Source: Nocardiopsis trehalosi NBRC 14201 (GTDB taxonomy: Bacteria; Actinomycetota; Actinomycetes; Streptosporangiales; Streptosporangiaceae). Taken from it: 37,420 bases of DNA. This document shows, one piece after another, positions 7,066 to 15,569 of the stretch (position 1 is the stretch's first letter; every line of letters starts with the position of its first letter). Under the pieces are notes generated by a model, which did no database searches, was not told the DNA's origin, and saw nothing but the letters and a program-made list of their open reading frames with translations. Both the position numbers and the translations under genes were made by a program. The DNA is taken from contig NZ_BCRK01000042.1 in NCBI RefSeq assembly GCF_001552555.1, positions 1 to 37,420 of the forward strand. Direction: 5' to 3'.

Positions 7066-10000
7066 TCAGCGGCCGAGGGTGGGATGGTCGAGGGGTTCGC
7101 CGAGGATGGTGGTGGTGACGTGGCGGACCTCGTCGTGGAGGGCGCGGGGGACGAGGCCGTCGCGCAGGCCGGCGCGGGCGCGGTCGCCCGCGTCGTCGAG
7201 CAGCACCAGGGCGCGGTGGTCCTTGCCGGAGCGGTGCAGGATCTTGCCGAGCAGGACCTGGGCGCGCAGCTGGCCCGACAGGTTGCTCAGCCCCTGGTAG
7301 CCGAGGTAGGCGCGGGTGGCCGCGGCCTCGGCCGGGCCGTCGAGGTTGGCGTCGAACAGCACCTCGGCGGTGCGGCGCAGGGCGCGCGCGTGCCACCACC
7401 GGTCGCCGAGGCGGGCGAAGCCCTCGGCCGCCGCCTCCATGTCGCGGCGGGCCCGCTCCGGGTCGCGGGCGACCCGCAGTTCGCCGAGGACGAGCAGGGT
7501 GCGGTAGCGGCCCCACGCGTCGCCCACCTGCTCCAGCAGGGCGTACGCCTCCTCGACCAGGGCGAGGTTGGCGTCGCGGGACCATCCCCGGTGGTCGGCG
7601 CGCAGCCGGTCCGGCCCCTCCCCCGACCAGCGGGGCGTCCCGCCGTCGGCGGTGGTGGTGAGGGCGGCCCAGTGGTCGCCGCCGAGGAGGTCGCGGGCGC
7701 GGTCGGCGTGCTCCCGGTACCAGCGGGCGCCGAGTTCCGCCGCGCGGGCGCGCACCCGCGTGGGCGAGCCCAGGGACCGGCGCCACACGTACTCGGCGAC
7801 GGCCTCCCGCCGCTCCCGCTCCCGGGCGGGGTCGAGCAGCAGGTCGCAGGTGTCGTACTGGCGGCGCAGCCGGGCCGGGTCGAGCCGGCCGAGGGCGCGC
7901 AGGCAGCGGGCGCGGTACCAGGCCCCGCCGTCGTCGCGGTCCAGGCGGTCCAGCGCGTCGCGCAGGGTGAGCCACGCGTCGAGGTCGCGGCCCATGTGCC
8001 CGAGGACGTCGCCGAGCAGCAGGCGCGACGTCGCCGACCGGCCGGTGTCGCCCTCGGCGTCGAAGCGGGCGCGCGCCTCGGCGAGGAGGCCGCGGGCGCG
8101 GGCGTAGTCGCCGCGGAACCGGTGGAGTTCGCCCAGGTTGGCGAGGGTGCGGGCATGCCAGAGGCGTTCGCCGTGCCGGGCGAAGACGCGTTCGGCGCGG
8201 CGCAGCTCCACCTCGCCGTCGTCGCGGTCGCCCCGCCGGTACAGGTTGACGCCGAGGGCGCGCGCGGCGCGGGCCGCCCACCGCTCGTCGCCGCCCGACA
8301 GCACCAGGCGGGCGGCGCGGGCCCGCACCACGGCGGCGCCGTGGTCGCCCTGCCCGCCCGCGATCTCGGCGCGCTCCAGCAGGGAGACCCCGTAGGCCCA
8401 CCGGTCGCCCAAGCGCAGGGCGAGCGCCGACGCCCGCTCCCCGGCGGCCCGCCAGTCGTCCCAGTAGGCGCGGGCGCCCCGGCACAGCGCGGTGAGCGAC
8501 CGGGCCAGCCGCCACCCGGTGCGGACGTCGCCGCGGTCCCGCGCCAGGTCCAGGCAGGCCCACAGGCTGCGGCGCTCGGCGTGCAGCCACGCCTCGGGGC
8601 GCGGCGGCGGGGCCAGGTCCAGGCGGGGCGACGGCGCGGGCCGGGGCGGGGCGTCGTCGTCGAAGCCCCACTCGCGGGGGGCCATGGCGCGGGCGGCGTG
8701 CTCGGCGAGCCAGGCGTAGCCGGTCAGAAGCCGGTCGACGGCGGCGGCGAACGCGTCGTCGGACCACGCCGCGTGCTCGGCGGCCGGCAGGTCCAGGTCG
8801 CGGGGGCCGTTGCGCTGCAGGATCGCGCGCACGTACTCGTGCAGCTGGTAGCGGGGCCCCGCTGCGGCGTCGGCGTGCAGGCGGACGACGAGGTAGCGGT
8901 CGCTCATGTCCTCCAGCAGCGCGGCCGTCTCGCGGGTCGGCGCGTCCAGCAGGGCGGCGGCCGCCCAGGGGGTGAACGTGGTCAGGCCGGTGCGGGCGAC
9001 GCGGGCCAGCAGCAGCCGCTCCCGGGGGGCGCACTGGGCGAACCGGTCGGCGAAGGCGGCGGTGATCCCCGCGGGGCCCAGCAGGTGCCGCCCGGTGTCC
9101 TCGCGCAGGCGCGCGAGCAGCCGGTCGGCGGGCGGGCCGTCCTCCTCGGCGAGCCGGCTGCCGCACCAGCACAGGGCCAGCGGGAGGCCGTAGCAGTGGG
9201 CGACGATCGACCGCAGCACCTCGGGGTCGGTCGCCCGCGCGGCCCCCGCCGAGCCGGTGATGCGGCGCAGCAGCCGTTCGCCCTCGTCGGTGGACAGGGC
9301 CGGCAGCGGGTGGCGGTGCACGTAGGTGGGGGCGGCGGCGAACGCGTTGCGGCTGGTGATGAGGACGGCGCAGCCGGGCCCCTTGGGCAGCAGCGGCTCG
9401 ACCTGGGCGAAGTCGCGGGCGTTGTCGAGGACGAGCAGGAGCCGCCGGTGCCGGGTGACGGTGCGCCAGCGGGCGGCCAGCTCGTCCAGGCCCAGGCGGC
9501 CGTGCGGGGCGGCGCCGACCTCGGTGAGGAGCTGCACGAGGACCCGTTCGGGGCGGCGCGGGCCGCGGCGGGCCGGACGGAGGCGGGCCGGTTCGCCGCG
9601 CGCCCGCCACCAGCGGCGCAGCAGTCCGGGCGCGTCGCCGGGGCCGCCGGGCGGCGGGGCGCCGGGGGCGCCGTCGTCGTCGCGGTCGCCGTACAGCTCG
9701 AATTCCAGCTTGCCGTCGGGGAAGCGGTGCTCGACCCGGTCGACGATCTGATTGACCAGCTCGGTCTTGCCCGTCCCGCCGTCGCCGGTGACCGCGACCA
9801 CCAGGGGGCCGCTCTCGGCCGCCGCGCGGCGGCGCGGCAGGGGGAGCCGGCCGCGGCGGCCGGCGGGGAAGCGGCGGAATCGGTCGAGGATGTCGGAGAG
9901 GGCCGCGTCGCGGCCGGTGAAGTGGGCGCTGCGCAGGGGCAGGCGCTCGCGCAGTACAGCGGGGGCGCCGGGGGTGGCGGAGCCGGTGGACTCGGGGCCG

Positions 10001-10212
10001 GGGTCGGTGCGCCGCACGCGCAGGATCTCGCTGACCGTGCCGAGCACGCCGGAGGCGGCGCCGCCCAGCAGGACGGCGAGGAACGGGGCGTCGGGGAAGA
10101 CGTCGCCCACCATGGCGAGGGCGCCCGCCGCGCCGCCGGCGCCGATCAGGCCGCCGACCAGCCGCCACCGCGGACCGGGGCGTCTGTCGCCCGCGTCGGC
10201 GTCGTCCGGCAT
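7066..10212 (-). CDS. STAND ATPase B: two TM segments, NB-ARC-type NTPase, TPR-like C-terminus (1048 aa), paralogue of A
   Basis: Two hydrophobic segments occupy about residues 18-37 and 42-62. The NTPase core follows: Walker A GDGGTGKT (143-150), Walker B LLLVLDNARD with the canonical Asp near 263, VLITSRNAF, and GLPLA at 342-346. The C-terminal half is helical and TPR-like; RLWHARTLANLGELHRFRGD matches the equivalent block of protein A closely, and the whole order of motifs is shared, so the two are paralogues. The start ATG at 10212 has AGGAG about 11 nt upstream. Between A and B lie only the CRISPR array and the oxidoreductase gene. A membrane-tethered sensor that switches on ligand or phage-protein binding is the natural reading from architecture. 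The trigger and output (for example membrane disruption through the N-terminal segments) are inference. Confidence 0.85.
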   Translation of the reverse strand: MPDDADAGDRRPGPRWRLVGGLIGAGGAAGALAMVGDVFPDAPFLAVLLGGAASGVLGTVSEILRVRRTDPGPESTGSATPGAPAVLRERLPLRSAHFTGRDAALSDILDRFRRFPAGRRGRLPLPRRRAAAESGPLVVAVTGDGGTGKTELVNQIVDRVEHRFPDGKLEFELYGDRDDDGAPGAPPPGGPGDAPGLLRRWWRARGEPARLRPARRGPRRPERVLVQLLTEVGAAPHGRLGLDELAARWRTVTRHRRLLLVLDNARDFAQVEPLLPKGPGCAVLITSRNAFAAAPTYVHRHPLPALSTDEGERLLRRITGSAGAARATDPEVLRSIVAHCYGLPLALCWCGSRLAEEDGPPADRLLARLREDTGRHLLGPAGITAAFADRFAQCAPRERLLLARVARTGLTTFTPWAAAALLDAPTRETAALLEDMSDRYLVVRLHADAAAGPRYQLHEYVRAILQRNGPRDLDLPAAEHAAWSDDAFAAAVDRLLTGYAWLAEHAARAMAPREWGFDDDAPPRPAPSPRLDLAPPPRPEAWLHAERRSLWACLDLARDRGDVRTGWRLARSLTALCRGARAYWDDWRAAGERASALALRLGDRWAYGVSLLERAEIAGGQGDHGAAVVRARAARLVLSGGDERWAARAARALGVNLYRRGDRDDGEVELRRAERVFARHGERLWHARTLANLGELHRFRGDYARARGLLAEARARFDAEGDTGRSATSRLLLGDVLGHMGRDLDAWLTLRDALDRLDRDDGGAWYRARCLRALGRLDPARLRRQYDTCDLLLDPARERERREAVAEYVWRRSLGSPTRVRARAAELGARWYREHADRARDLLGGDHWAALTTTADGGTPRWSGEGPDRLRADHRGWSRDANLALVEEAYALLEQVGDAWGRYRTLLVLGELRVARDPERARRDMEAAAEGFARLGDRWWHARALRRTAEVLFDANLDGPAEAAATRAYLGYQGLSNLSGQLRAQVLLGKILHRSGKDHRALVLLDDAGDRARAGLRDGLVPRALHDEVRHVTTTILGEPLDHPTLGR

Positions 10213-10354
10213 CGGGCCCTGCGCTCCTGTCCTCGTGCGGGTGGGGCCCTTATTGTTCGGCCGCGCGGACGGCCGTGTCCATCGGCGTTTCCCGGCGAAC
10301 GGGGTTGTTCACCGACTTTTCATGTGATCCCGCGCAGGGCGGACAGGTGGTGGG

Positions 10355-10386
10355 CGCCGCGGGCGCGGGGGGATGCGCCCGCGGCG
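10355..10386 (-). terminator. GC-rich hairpin after the I36 inhibitor gene
   Basis: The arms cgccgcgggcgc and gcgcccgcggcg (12 bp, exact) flank an 8-nt loop, ggggggat. The hairpin lies about 12 nt past the stop codon of the secreted inhibitor gene on the minus strand and before the STAND ATPase B gene. No U-tract is present. Position favours a terminator. Confidence 0.55.
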
Positions 10387-10397
10387 ACCTGCCCCGA

Positions 10398-10781
10398 TCA
10401 GCAGGGGCGGAGGGAGGACGCGTGGTCGTTCTCGCGCGGGAGGACGTTGACGCGGTAGCCGTCGTACATGACGTGCTCCTCGCCGGAGTAGTAGGAGTCG
10501 AAGTACCAGCAGTAGGTGATGCCGGAGTCGTTGGCCCACGACGACATCCGGTCGTTGAACCCGATGTCGCCGAACCAGGGCAGCTCCCCGGGGGCCGCCA
10601 CCGCGTAGCCGCCGCCCTGGAACTCGTAGTCGCGGAACAGGCAGACGTAGCCGTGGGGGCAGTGGGTCTGGCCCTCGGGGATCGGCACGACGTCCTGCTG
10701 CGCGGCCGCGGGGGCGGCCAGGGGAAGCGCCGACACCAGTGCGGCGGCGGTGGCGGCGAGCGTCGCGGTGAAGCGGTTCAT
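10398..10781 (-). CDS. Secreted peptidase inhibitor family I36-like protein
   Basis: This 127-aa precursor has a clear Sec signal peptide: MNRFTATLAATAAALVSALP, then an Ala-rich region ending APAAAQQ. The mature part carries the I36/beta-gamma-crystallin-like features of actinobacterial small secreted proteins: CPHGYVCLFRDYEFQGGGY, SSWANDSG and a Cys near the C-terminus. The Cys spacing suggests disulfides outside the cell. The founding member is the Streptomyces metalloproteinase inhibitor SMPI, though most relatives are untested, so inhibition is family-based inference. The start ATG at 10781 has GGAG 4 nt upstream and excludes the longer frame extending to 11060. Divergent from the UvrD-like helicase gene across a 377-nt gap. 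Confidence 0.82.
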   Translation of the reverse strand: MNRFTATLAATAAALVSALPLAAPAAAQQDVVPIPEGQTHCPHGYVCLFRDYEFQGGGYAVAAPGELPWFGDIGFNDRMSSWANDSGITYCWYFDSYYSGEEHVMYDGYRVNVLPRENDHASSLRPC

Positions 10782-11158
10782 GGATCTCCGTTCGGGGAGG
10801 CGGCGCGGGATCGCACCCGTCGGCGTGTTGATCTCACCCGCGCCGCTCCCCCAAACCGCCGGTCCGGCGCCAAAACACGGTCCGACCTGGCCGTATCCCG
10901 GTTTGCGGGCAAAGGTCCCTGCGGCCGGACCCGACCTGGTGACCCGGTTCGGACCGCGGCGCCGGCACCGCCGACCCCCTCCCGGGCGGGCCGACGACCG
11001 GCCGGCGCCGGGGCGACCCGCGCCCGCGCGTCGGCGTCCGCCGGAGAAAAGTGGCCGCATCCGGCCTGAATGTCACCATCATCGGCTAGAACAAAGTGGA
11101 AAGGCACACATCGTGCGGGTTCCGCCCACGCAGACGCGCGCCCGAGAAGAGGAGGCCC
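10782..11158. other. Divergent intergenic region between the I36 inhibitor and UvrD-like genes
   Basis: The 377 nt hold the 5' regions of two divergent genes. The right end is relatively AT-rich, with tagaac near 11087-11092 as a weak -10 candidate for the helicase gene, but no convincing -35 at proper spacing. No gene with a credible start and family signature is visible. Frames that cross it are extensions of its neighbours or their shadows. Confidence 0.4.
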
Positions 11159-13393
11159 ATGCCCCATCTGGCCATCGACGCGACGTGTCTCCCCCAGTAC
11201 GACAAGCTGGACCGGCCGACCCGCGAACGCCTGCTCGCGGTCACGCGCAAGTTCCGCGAACTCCCCATCGGCGCCCTCCTGTCCCACCCCGACCTGCGTA
11301 TCCGCCCGCTGCCCGCGGGCCAGGACCCCCGCATCCGCACGTTCCGCATCAGCGACACCTGGACCGGCGTCATGCTGGCGCCCGAGTCCGGCGAGACCTT
11401 CCTCCTCGTCCATCTGCTGCCGCGCGACTCCGCCGAGGACTGGGCGGGCGACCAGCGCCATGACGTCAACTCCGTCATGGGCACCCTGGAGCGGCGCGAC
11501 GCCACCGCCCTGGAGCGCGCCGGCGAGCGGCGCTCGGCCGGGCGCCGGCCCTCCTCCGGCGGCGCCCGCGACCGCCCGGTGCCCGCCGCCTCCCCCGCCG
11601 GAGCCGCGCCGGCGGCGGCCGCGCCCGCCGCGCCCGCCGGCGGCGCCTCGGCCGACGGCTCCCCCGCCCCGCTGTTCGCCCACGTCAGCGACCGCGACCT
11701 CGCCCGGCTCGGCGTCGATCCCGAGATCCGCGACTTCTGCCGCGCGCTCGGCGGCATCGGGGAGCTGCGCGACTGGCGGCCCGCCCTCCCCCAGGACCAG
11801 TACGAGGTGCTCAGCGCCCTCGCCGAGGGGCATTCGGTCGCCCGCGTCCTCGATGAGGTCGTCGCCCCGCGCAGGCCCTCCGTCGGCGCCGTGGCCACCG
11901 ACGACTACGACACCGCCATCCGGCACACCCGCGAGCGCGTGATCGTCGTCAACGACGACCAGGAGATCGAGGACGTCCTCGCGGGCGAGTTCAACGCCTG
12001 GCGCATCTACCTGCACCCCAAGCAGCGCGACCTCGCCTACCGGGCGCGCTTCAACGGGCCCGCCAAGGTGTCCGGCGGGCCCGGGACCGGCAAGACCGTG
12101 GTCGCGCTGCACCGCGTGAAGTACCTGGCCGAGCACCTGCCGCTCGGCGGCCGGGTGCTGCTGACCAGCTTCACGAACGCGCTCGTGGAGTCCCTCAAGC
12201 GCAATCTCGCCCTGCTGATCCCGCCGGAGCTGGTGGCCGACGTCGACGTGGTGACCACCGACAAGCTCGCGCTCGACGTCGTCAAGGAGGTCCACCCCGA
12301 CGTCCGGCTGCGCACCGACACCAAGGGCGTCTTCGCCAACTACAGCCGCCAGCACCGGCTGCCCTACCCGGTCGACTTCCTGTTCTCCGAGTACCGCCAC
12401 GTCGTCATGGCGCAGGGCATCACCAGCCTCGACGGCTACCTCGACCCCGACGCCCGGCGCGGCCGCAGCACCCCGCTCAGCGTGCCCCAGCGGCGCGAGG
12501 TGTGGCACGCCATCAGCGAGGCCCGCGCCATGATGCGCCACAGCCGCCGGCTGCCCGCCGAGGACCTGCACGCCGAGGCCGCCCGCATCCTCGACGCGCG
12601 CGCCGGCAAGCCCTACACCAACCTCGTCGTGGACGAGGCCCAGGACCTCCACCCGGCGCAGTGGCGCACCCTGCGCGCCGCCGTGGAACGCGGGTACAAC
12701 GACATGTTCATCGCGGGCGACAACCGGCAGCGGATCTACGACAACACGGTGTCGTTCCGCCGGCTCGGCATCGAGGTCGTCGGCCGCTCCTACCCGCTGC
12801 GGGTCAACTACCGCACCACCGAGGAGATCCTGACCTGGGCCGACGGCATCCTGCGCGGGCACGACGTCACCGAACTCGGCGAGACCCTGCCCGAGCCCGC
12901 CGGCACCACCCGCTGCGTCCTCAGCGGGCCGCCGCCCGAACTCCACGGCGCCGCCGACGAGCCCGCCGAACTCGACGCCGTGGCCGACCGGGTGCGCCGC
13001 TGGCTGGCCGACGGCATCGCCCCCGGCGACATCTGCGTCACCGCCCGCACCAACCGGCTGCGCGACTCCGTCGCCGCCCACCTGCGCGCCCGCTCACTCC
13101 CGGCCTCGATCTTCAACCCGCGCGAGCACGCCGTGACCGACGCCGCCGGGACGGTCCGCGTCACGACCATGCACGGGGTCAAGGGCCTGGAGTTCCGCGC
13201 GGTCGCGGTATCGGGCATCACCGCCGACGCCCTCCCCCAGATGGACCACGTCACCAGCGCCGACCTCGACGAGAACCAGCACCGCGCCGACCTCGACGCC
13301 CAGCGCTCCCTCCTCTACGTCGCCTGCACCCGCGCCCGCGAACACCTCTACGTCACCTGGCACGGTGCCCCGAGCCCCTTCCTGCCGACCTGA
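11159..13393 (+). CDS. UvrD/Rep-type superfamily 1 helicase with RelE-like N-terminal domain
   Basis: The protein (744 aa) starts at ATG 11159, preceded by GAGGAGG. Residues ~1-115 resemble a RelE/ParE-like fold, with TFRISDTWTGVMLAPESGET and the strand FLLVHLLPRD. A Pro/Ala/Gly-rich linker covers about 125-170. The motor part carries a Q-motif LHPKQRDLAY, Walker A GGPGTGKT (306-313), motif Ia LLTSFTNALVESL, motif II VVDEAQD (490-496), motif III AGDNRQRIYD, motif IV YPLRVNYRTTEEI, motif V TTMHGVKGLEF and motif VI LLYVACTRARE. This is a complete set for a 3'-5' ATP-dependent SF1A helicase. No nuclease motif is seen. An unknown gene follows about 195 nt downstream on the same strand. Roles in DNA repair or anti-phage defence are both plausible. 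Confidence 0.9.
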   Translation: MPHLAIDATCLPQYDKLDRPTRERLLAVTRKFRELPIGALLSHPDLRIRPLPAGQDPRIRTFRISDTWTGVMLAPESGETFLLVHLLPRDSAEDWAGDQRHDVNSVMGTLERRDATALERAGERRSAGRRPSSGGARDRPVPAASPAGAAPAAAAPAAPAGGASADGSPAPLFAHVSDRDLARLGVDPEIRDFCRALGGIGELRDWRPALPQDQYEVLSALAEGHSVARVLDEVVAPRRPSVGAVATDDYDTAIRHTRERVIVVNDDQEIEDVLAGEFNAWRIYLHPKQRDLAYRARFNGPAKVSGGPGTGKTVVALHRVKYLAEHLPLGGRVLLTSFTNALVESLKRNLALLIPPELVADVDVVTTDKLALDVVKEVHPDVRLRTDTKGVFANYSRQHRLPYPVDFLFSEYRHVVMAQGITSLDGYLDPDARRGRSTPLSVPQRREVWHAISEARAMMRHSRRLPAEDLHAEAARILDARAGKPYTNLVVDEAQDLHPAQWRTLRAAVERGYNDMFIAGDNRQRIYDNTVSFRRLGIEVVGRSYPLRVNYRTTEEILTWADGILRGHDVTELGETLPEPAGTTRCVLSGPPPELHGAADEPAELDAVADRVRRWLADGIAPGDICVTARTNRLRDSVAAHLRARSLPASIFNPREHAVTDAAGTVRVTTMHGVKGLEFRAVAVSGITADALPQMDHVTSADLDENQHRADLDAQRSLLYVACTRAREHLYVTWHGAPSPFLPT

Positions 13394-13587
13394 CGCGCAC
13401 GGAAACGGGGGAGTCCGAAGGCGGAGTACTGTCCGGGGCGGGGACGCGCACCTGGTACCGGCCCTCGAAGGTGCCGCTCACCTCGCCCGGCCGCCCGGTG
13501 GGACACGCGTCGATACGCCCTCCCGGCGCGCACTAGATTCAGGGGATTGCTCGGTCATACCGCGCAAACCACCCCCTGGAGGATGCG

Positions 13588-14274
13588 GTGTTCAGTCGTG
13601 ATGAGCGAGTGGAGTACGGGGAGGCCCTGATCGAGGTCGCGGCCCGTGCCACGGTCAGCCACCTCTTCGGGAACCCCCTCGACAAAACGTGGGTCGACGT
13701 CGGCGACGACTGGATTCGGTCCGGGGCACGGGGGCGGTGGTCCGGGTCGGACCAGCACCTGGCGATCGCGCTGGAGGTCGGTCGCGCGGGCGCCCACCGC
13801 TATCTAGATGATCTGGGGCTGCGTCCGACGGACACGCAGCCCGCTGCCATCGACCACCCCAACGGGGTCAATCCCGAACAGGCCAGGGAAGACGCCGTGA
13901 AGATCATGGGCGACCCGACGGTGTGGGAGGCGACGATGGCCTTGGCCGAGCGGTTGGACCGGCAACCCGACCTTAACCGTGCGGAGATCATCGGCGTCCT
14001 GAGCCGGTTTCCCCTGCACGATGTGCGCCCGGCCAGAGAGGCTGTGGTCCCTGCAAAAGTGCCCGAGAAGTTGCGATACGGACCCAACGGGGTGCAGCCT
14101 CCCCACCACCCCACCCACCAGGACCGGCTCCCGTTCCACCTGGATGACATCGTGCGCGAGGCCGAAACGGCGTCGAGGCCCGGCAGGATGGGCGGCCGCG
14201 CCCGGACGGGCGCGGCGGCGTTGCGCGAGCGGCTGGGCCGGATGCGCCCAGGAGCCCGCCGCACCGGGCAGTAG
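13588..14274 (+). CDS. Hypothetical protein, 228 aa
   Basis: I do not recognise this protein. The GTG start at 13588 is well supported by GGAGG 5 nt upstream. It has no signal peptide and no membrane segment. The N-terminal half contains EYGEALIEVAARATVSHLFG and WVDVGDDWIRSG. The middle is rich in Asp and Glu (PEQAREDAVKIMGDP), and the C-terminus is a basic, Arg-rich tail (from about 200) that could touch nucleic acid. The third-position bias is weaker than in neighbouring genes, which may hint at recent acquisition. It lies downstream of the UvrD-like helicase gene, same strand, with a 194-nt gap; a functional pair is possible but not shown. Confidence 0.65.
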   Translation: MFSRDERVEYGEALIEVAARATVSHLFGNPLDKTWVDVGDDWIRSGARGRWSGSDQHLAIALEVGRAGAHRYLDDLGLRPTDTQPAAIDHPNGVNPEQAREDAVKIMGDPTVWEATMALAERLDRQPDLNRAEIIGVLSRFPLHDVRPAREAVVPAKVPEKLRYGPNGVQPPHHPTHQDRLPFHLDDIVREAETASRPGRMGGRARTGAAALRERLGRMRPGARRTGQ

Positions 14275-14492
14275 TAAGCCGGCGAGAGCCCGCGGCCCTC
14301 ACCGCCCTCGGCATCCTGTGCCGCCTCGCCGCCGCGTTGGCCGACCCTGCGGCTCTCGACTGCTCTGCACTCGGTCGCGCCGCGATTCGTCTTGACGCGC
14401 TCTCCGGTGTGCCCGTGGACCTCACCCCGGTACGGGCCGCACTCCGGCGTGTCGCGCCGCCTGAACACGGCCGCGACGACCGCGGGAGGTGA
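14275..14492 (+). pseudogene. Start-less coding remnant, ~72 codons
   Basis: In the frame ending with TGA at 14490-14492 the sequence reads smoothly with GC-rich third positions: REPAALTALGILCRLAAAL, then LDCSALGRAAIRLDALSGVP and PVRAALRRVAPPEHG. The peptide is helical and free of stops, yet there is no ATG, GTG or TTG near its beginning, and the frame continues upstream without a start inside the previous gene (-1 relative to it). It ends 1 nt before the stop of the convergent HATPase gene, as real genes often do. It is either the 3' part of a decayed gene or a segment joined to the preceding ORF by a frameshift. I know of no family match. Confidence 0.35.
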
Positions 14493-14493
14493 C

Positions 14494-15462
14494 TCAGGCG
14501 GCGGGCCAGCTGCTGTTGGACATGTCGAAGGCGAGGTAGAACCAGACCTTGCGGAAGGTGGGGTGGCCGTTGTCGCCCCAGGCGGTGGCGAGGCTGTCGA
14601 CGAGGGCGAGGCCGCGGCCGGAGTCGGCGGTGAGGCGGTCGCCGAACGCGGCGGCGGTGAGGTAGCGGCGCTCGGTCGGGTCGGGGGCCGGTCGGAGGCC
14701 GGCGCCGAGGAGCGCGCGGGGGGTGCCGGCGGCCGGGGTGTCGAGGGCGGGATCGGCCGGGCGGAGCGGGGCGTCCAGGGGCGGGTCCGGGGTGGGGTCC
14801 TCGGCGGTGGGCCGGGCGGCGTCCTCCGGTGGGGCCGACACCGCGTCGGTAGCGCCCTCGGGGGTGCCGTCCTCGGCGTTCCGGAGGGCCGAGGGCCGGT
14901 CGGCGGGGGCGGCGTCCCGGGAGGTGCCGGGTCGGGGGGCCGACGTGGCGTCGTGGAGGGCCCCGGGACGGGCCCCGGGACGGGCGTCGGGGCGGGCGTC
15001 GGGGCGGGGGGCCGGGGCGGGGGTGGTGGACTCGGGGGGCGGGGCATCGCCCGGGGAGGGGGCGTCGGCGTCGAGGTCGGTGACCGGGCGGGGGCCGCCC
15101 GCCGCGCGGGTGCCGCTGTCGCGGCAGGTGAGGGTGAGCCCGCGGACCGAGCGCTCCACCTTGAGGGTGTAGTGGCCGCCGGGGTCGCCGGAGCGGGTGT
15201 GCTTGATCGCGTTGGTCGCCAGTTCGCTGCCCAGCAGGTCGAAGACGTAGCGGTAGTCGTCGTCCTGGGTCGCCGCGCAGGTGTCGAGGAAGGCGTGGAC
15301 CAGGGGCATCATCGCCGGTTCGCCGCTGAAGTCGAAGGCGCGGCGGGTGAAGTACCTGCGCTCCGGGTTGCGGTCGAAGTAGTGCTCGTACCCGGCCGGG
15401 ATGAGGTGGTCGAGGGCGGGGCGGTCCTCGGGCATGGGCGGCACGGGTGCGAGGAAGGGCAT
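14494..15462 (-). CDS. RsbW-like HATPase (anti-sigma/ATP-binding protein) with a large insert in the ATP lid
   Basis: The 322-aa protein starts at ATG 15462 with AGGAG 6 nt upstream. The GHKL ATPase elements are split. The N-box GSELATNAIKHTRSG lies at about 78-92 and a DSG motif at 115-117; then about 150 residues of Pro/Ala/Arg/Asp-rich low complexity (roughly 120-272), including RPDARPDARPGARPGA; and finally TADSGRGLALVDSLATAWGD (279-297), the second glycine block. Typical actinobacterial homologues are about 130-160 aa with a short linker there. Relatives are serine kinases that bind anti-sigma antagonists, or act as orphan ATP-binding partners. No sigma factor or antagonist gene is adjacent. 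Both halves of the domain are intact, so the protein is probably functional. Confidence 0.82.
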   Translation of the reverse strand: MPFLAPVPPMPEDRPALDHLIPAGYEHYFDRNPERRYFTRRAFDFSGEPAMMPLVHAFLDTCAATQDDDYRYVFDLLGSELATNAIKHTRSGDPGGHYTLKVERSVRGLTLTCRDSGTRAAGGPRPVTDLDADAPSPGDAPPPESTTPAPAPRPDARPDARPGARPGALHDATSAPRPGTSRDAAPADRPSALRNAEDGTPEGATDAVSAPPEDAARPTAEDPTPDPPLDAPLRPADPALDTPAAGTPRALLGAGLRPAPDPTERRYLTAAAFGDRLTADSGRGLALVDSLATAWGDNGHPTFRKVWFYLAFDMSNSSWPAA

Positions 15463-15569
15463 GGATGACTCCTAGAGCACATGCGGGCGTGCGGAGGGAG
15501 GCCGGCGACGGCGGAGTGATCGTTCCAGGGGAAGTCAAGCATGGTTCCGGACCGGTCGGTGCCGCGGGT

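Noticed and set aside
6874-10458. A 1194-codon plus-strand frame
   Set aside because: Antisense to STAND ATPase B; composed of Gly/Ala/Val/Arg repeats with no family features.
14392-15468. A 358-codon Gly/Val-rich plus-strand frame
   Set aside because: Antisense to the HATPase gene, which has a good ribosome binding site and the N-box and glycine motifs.
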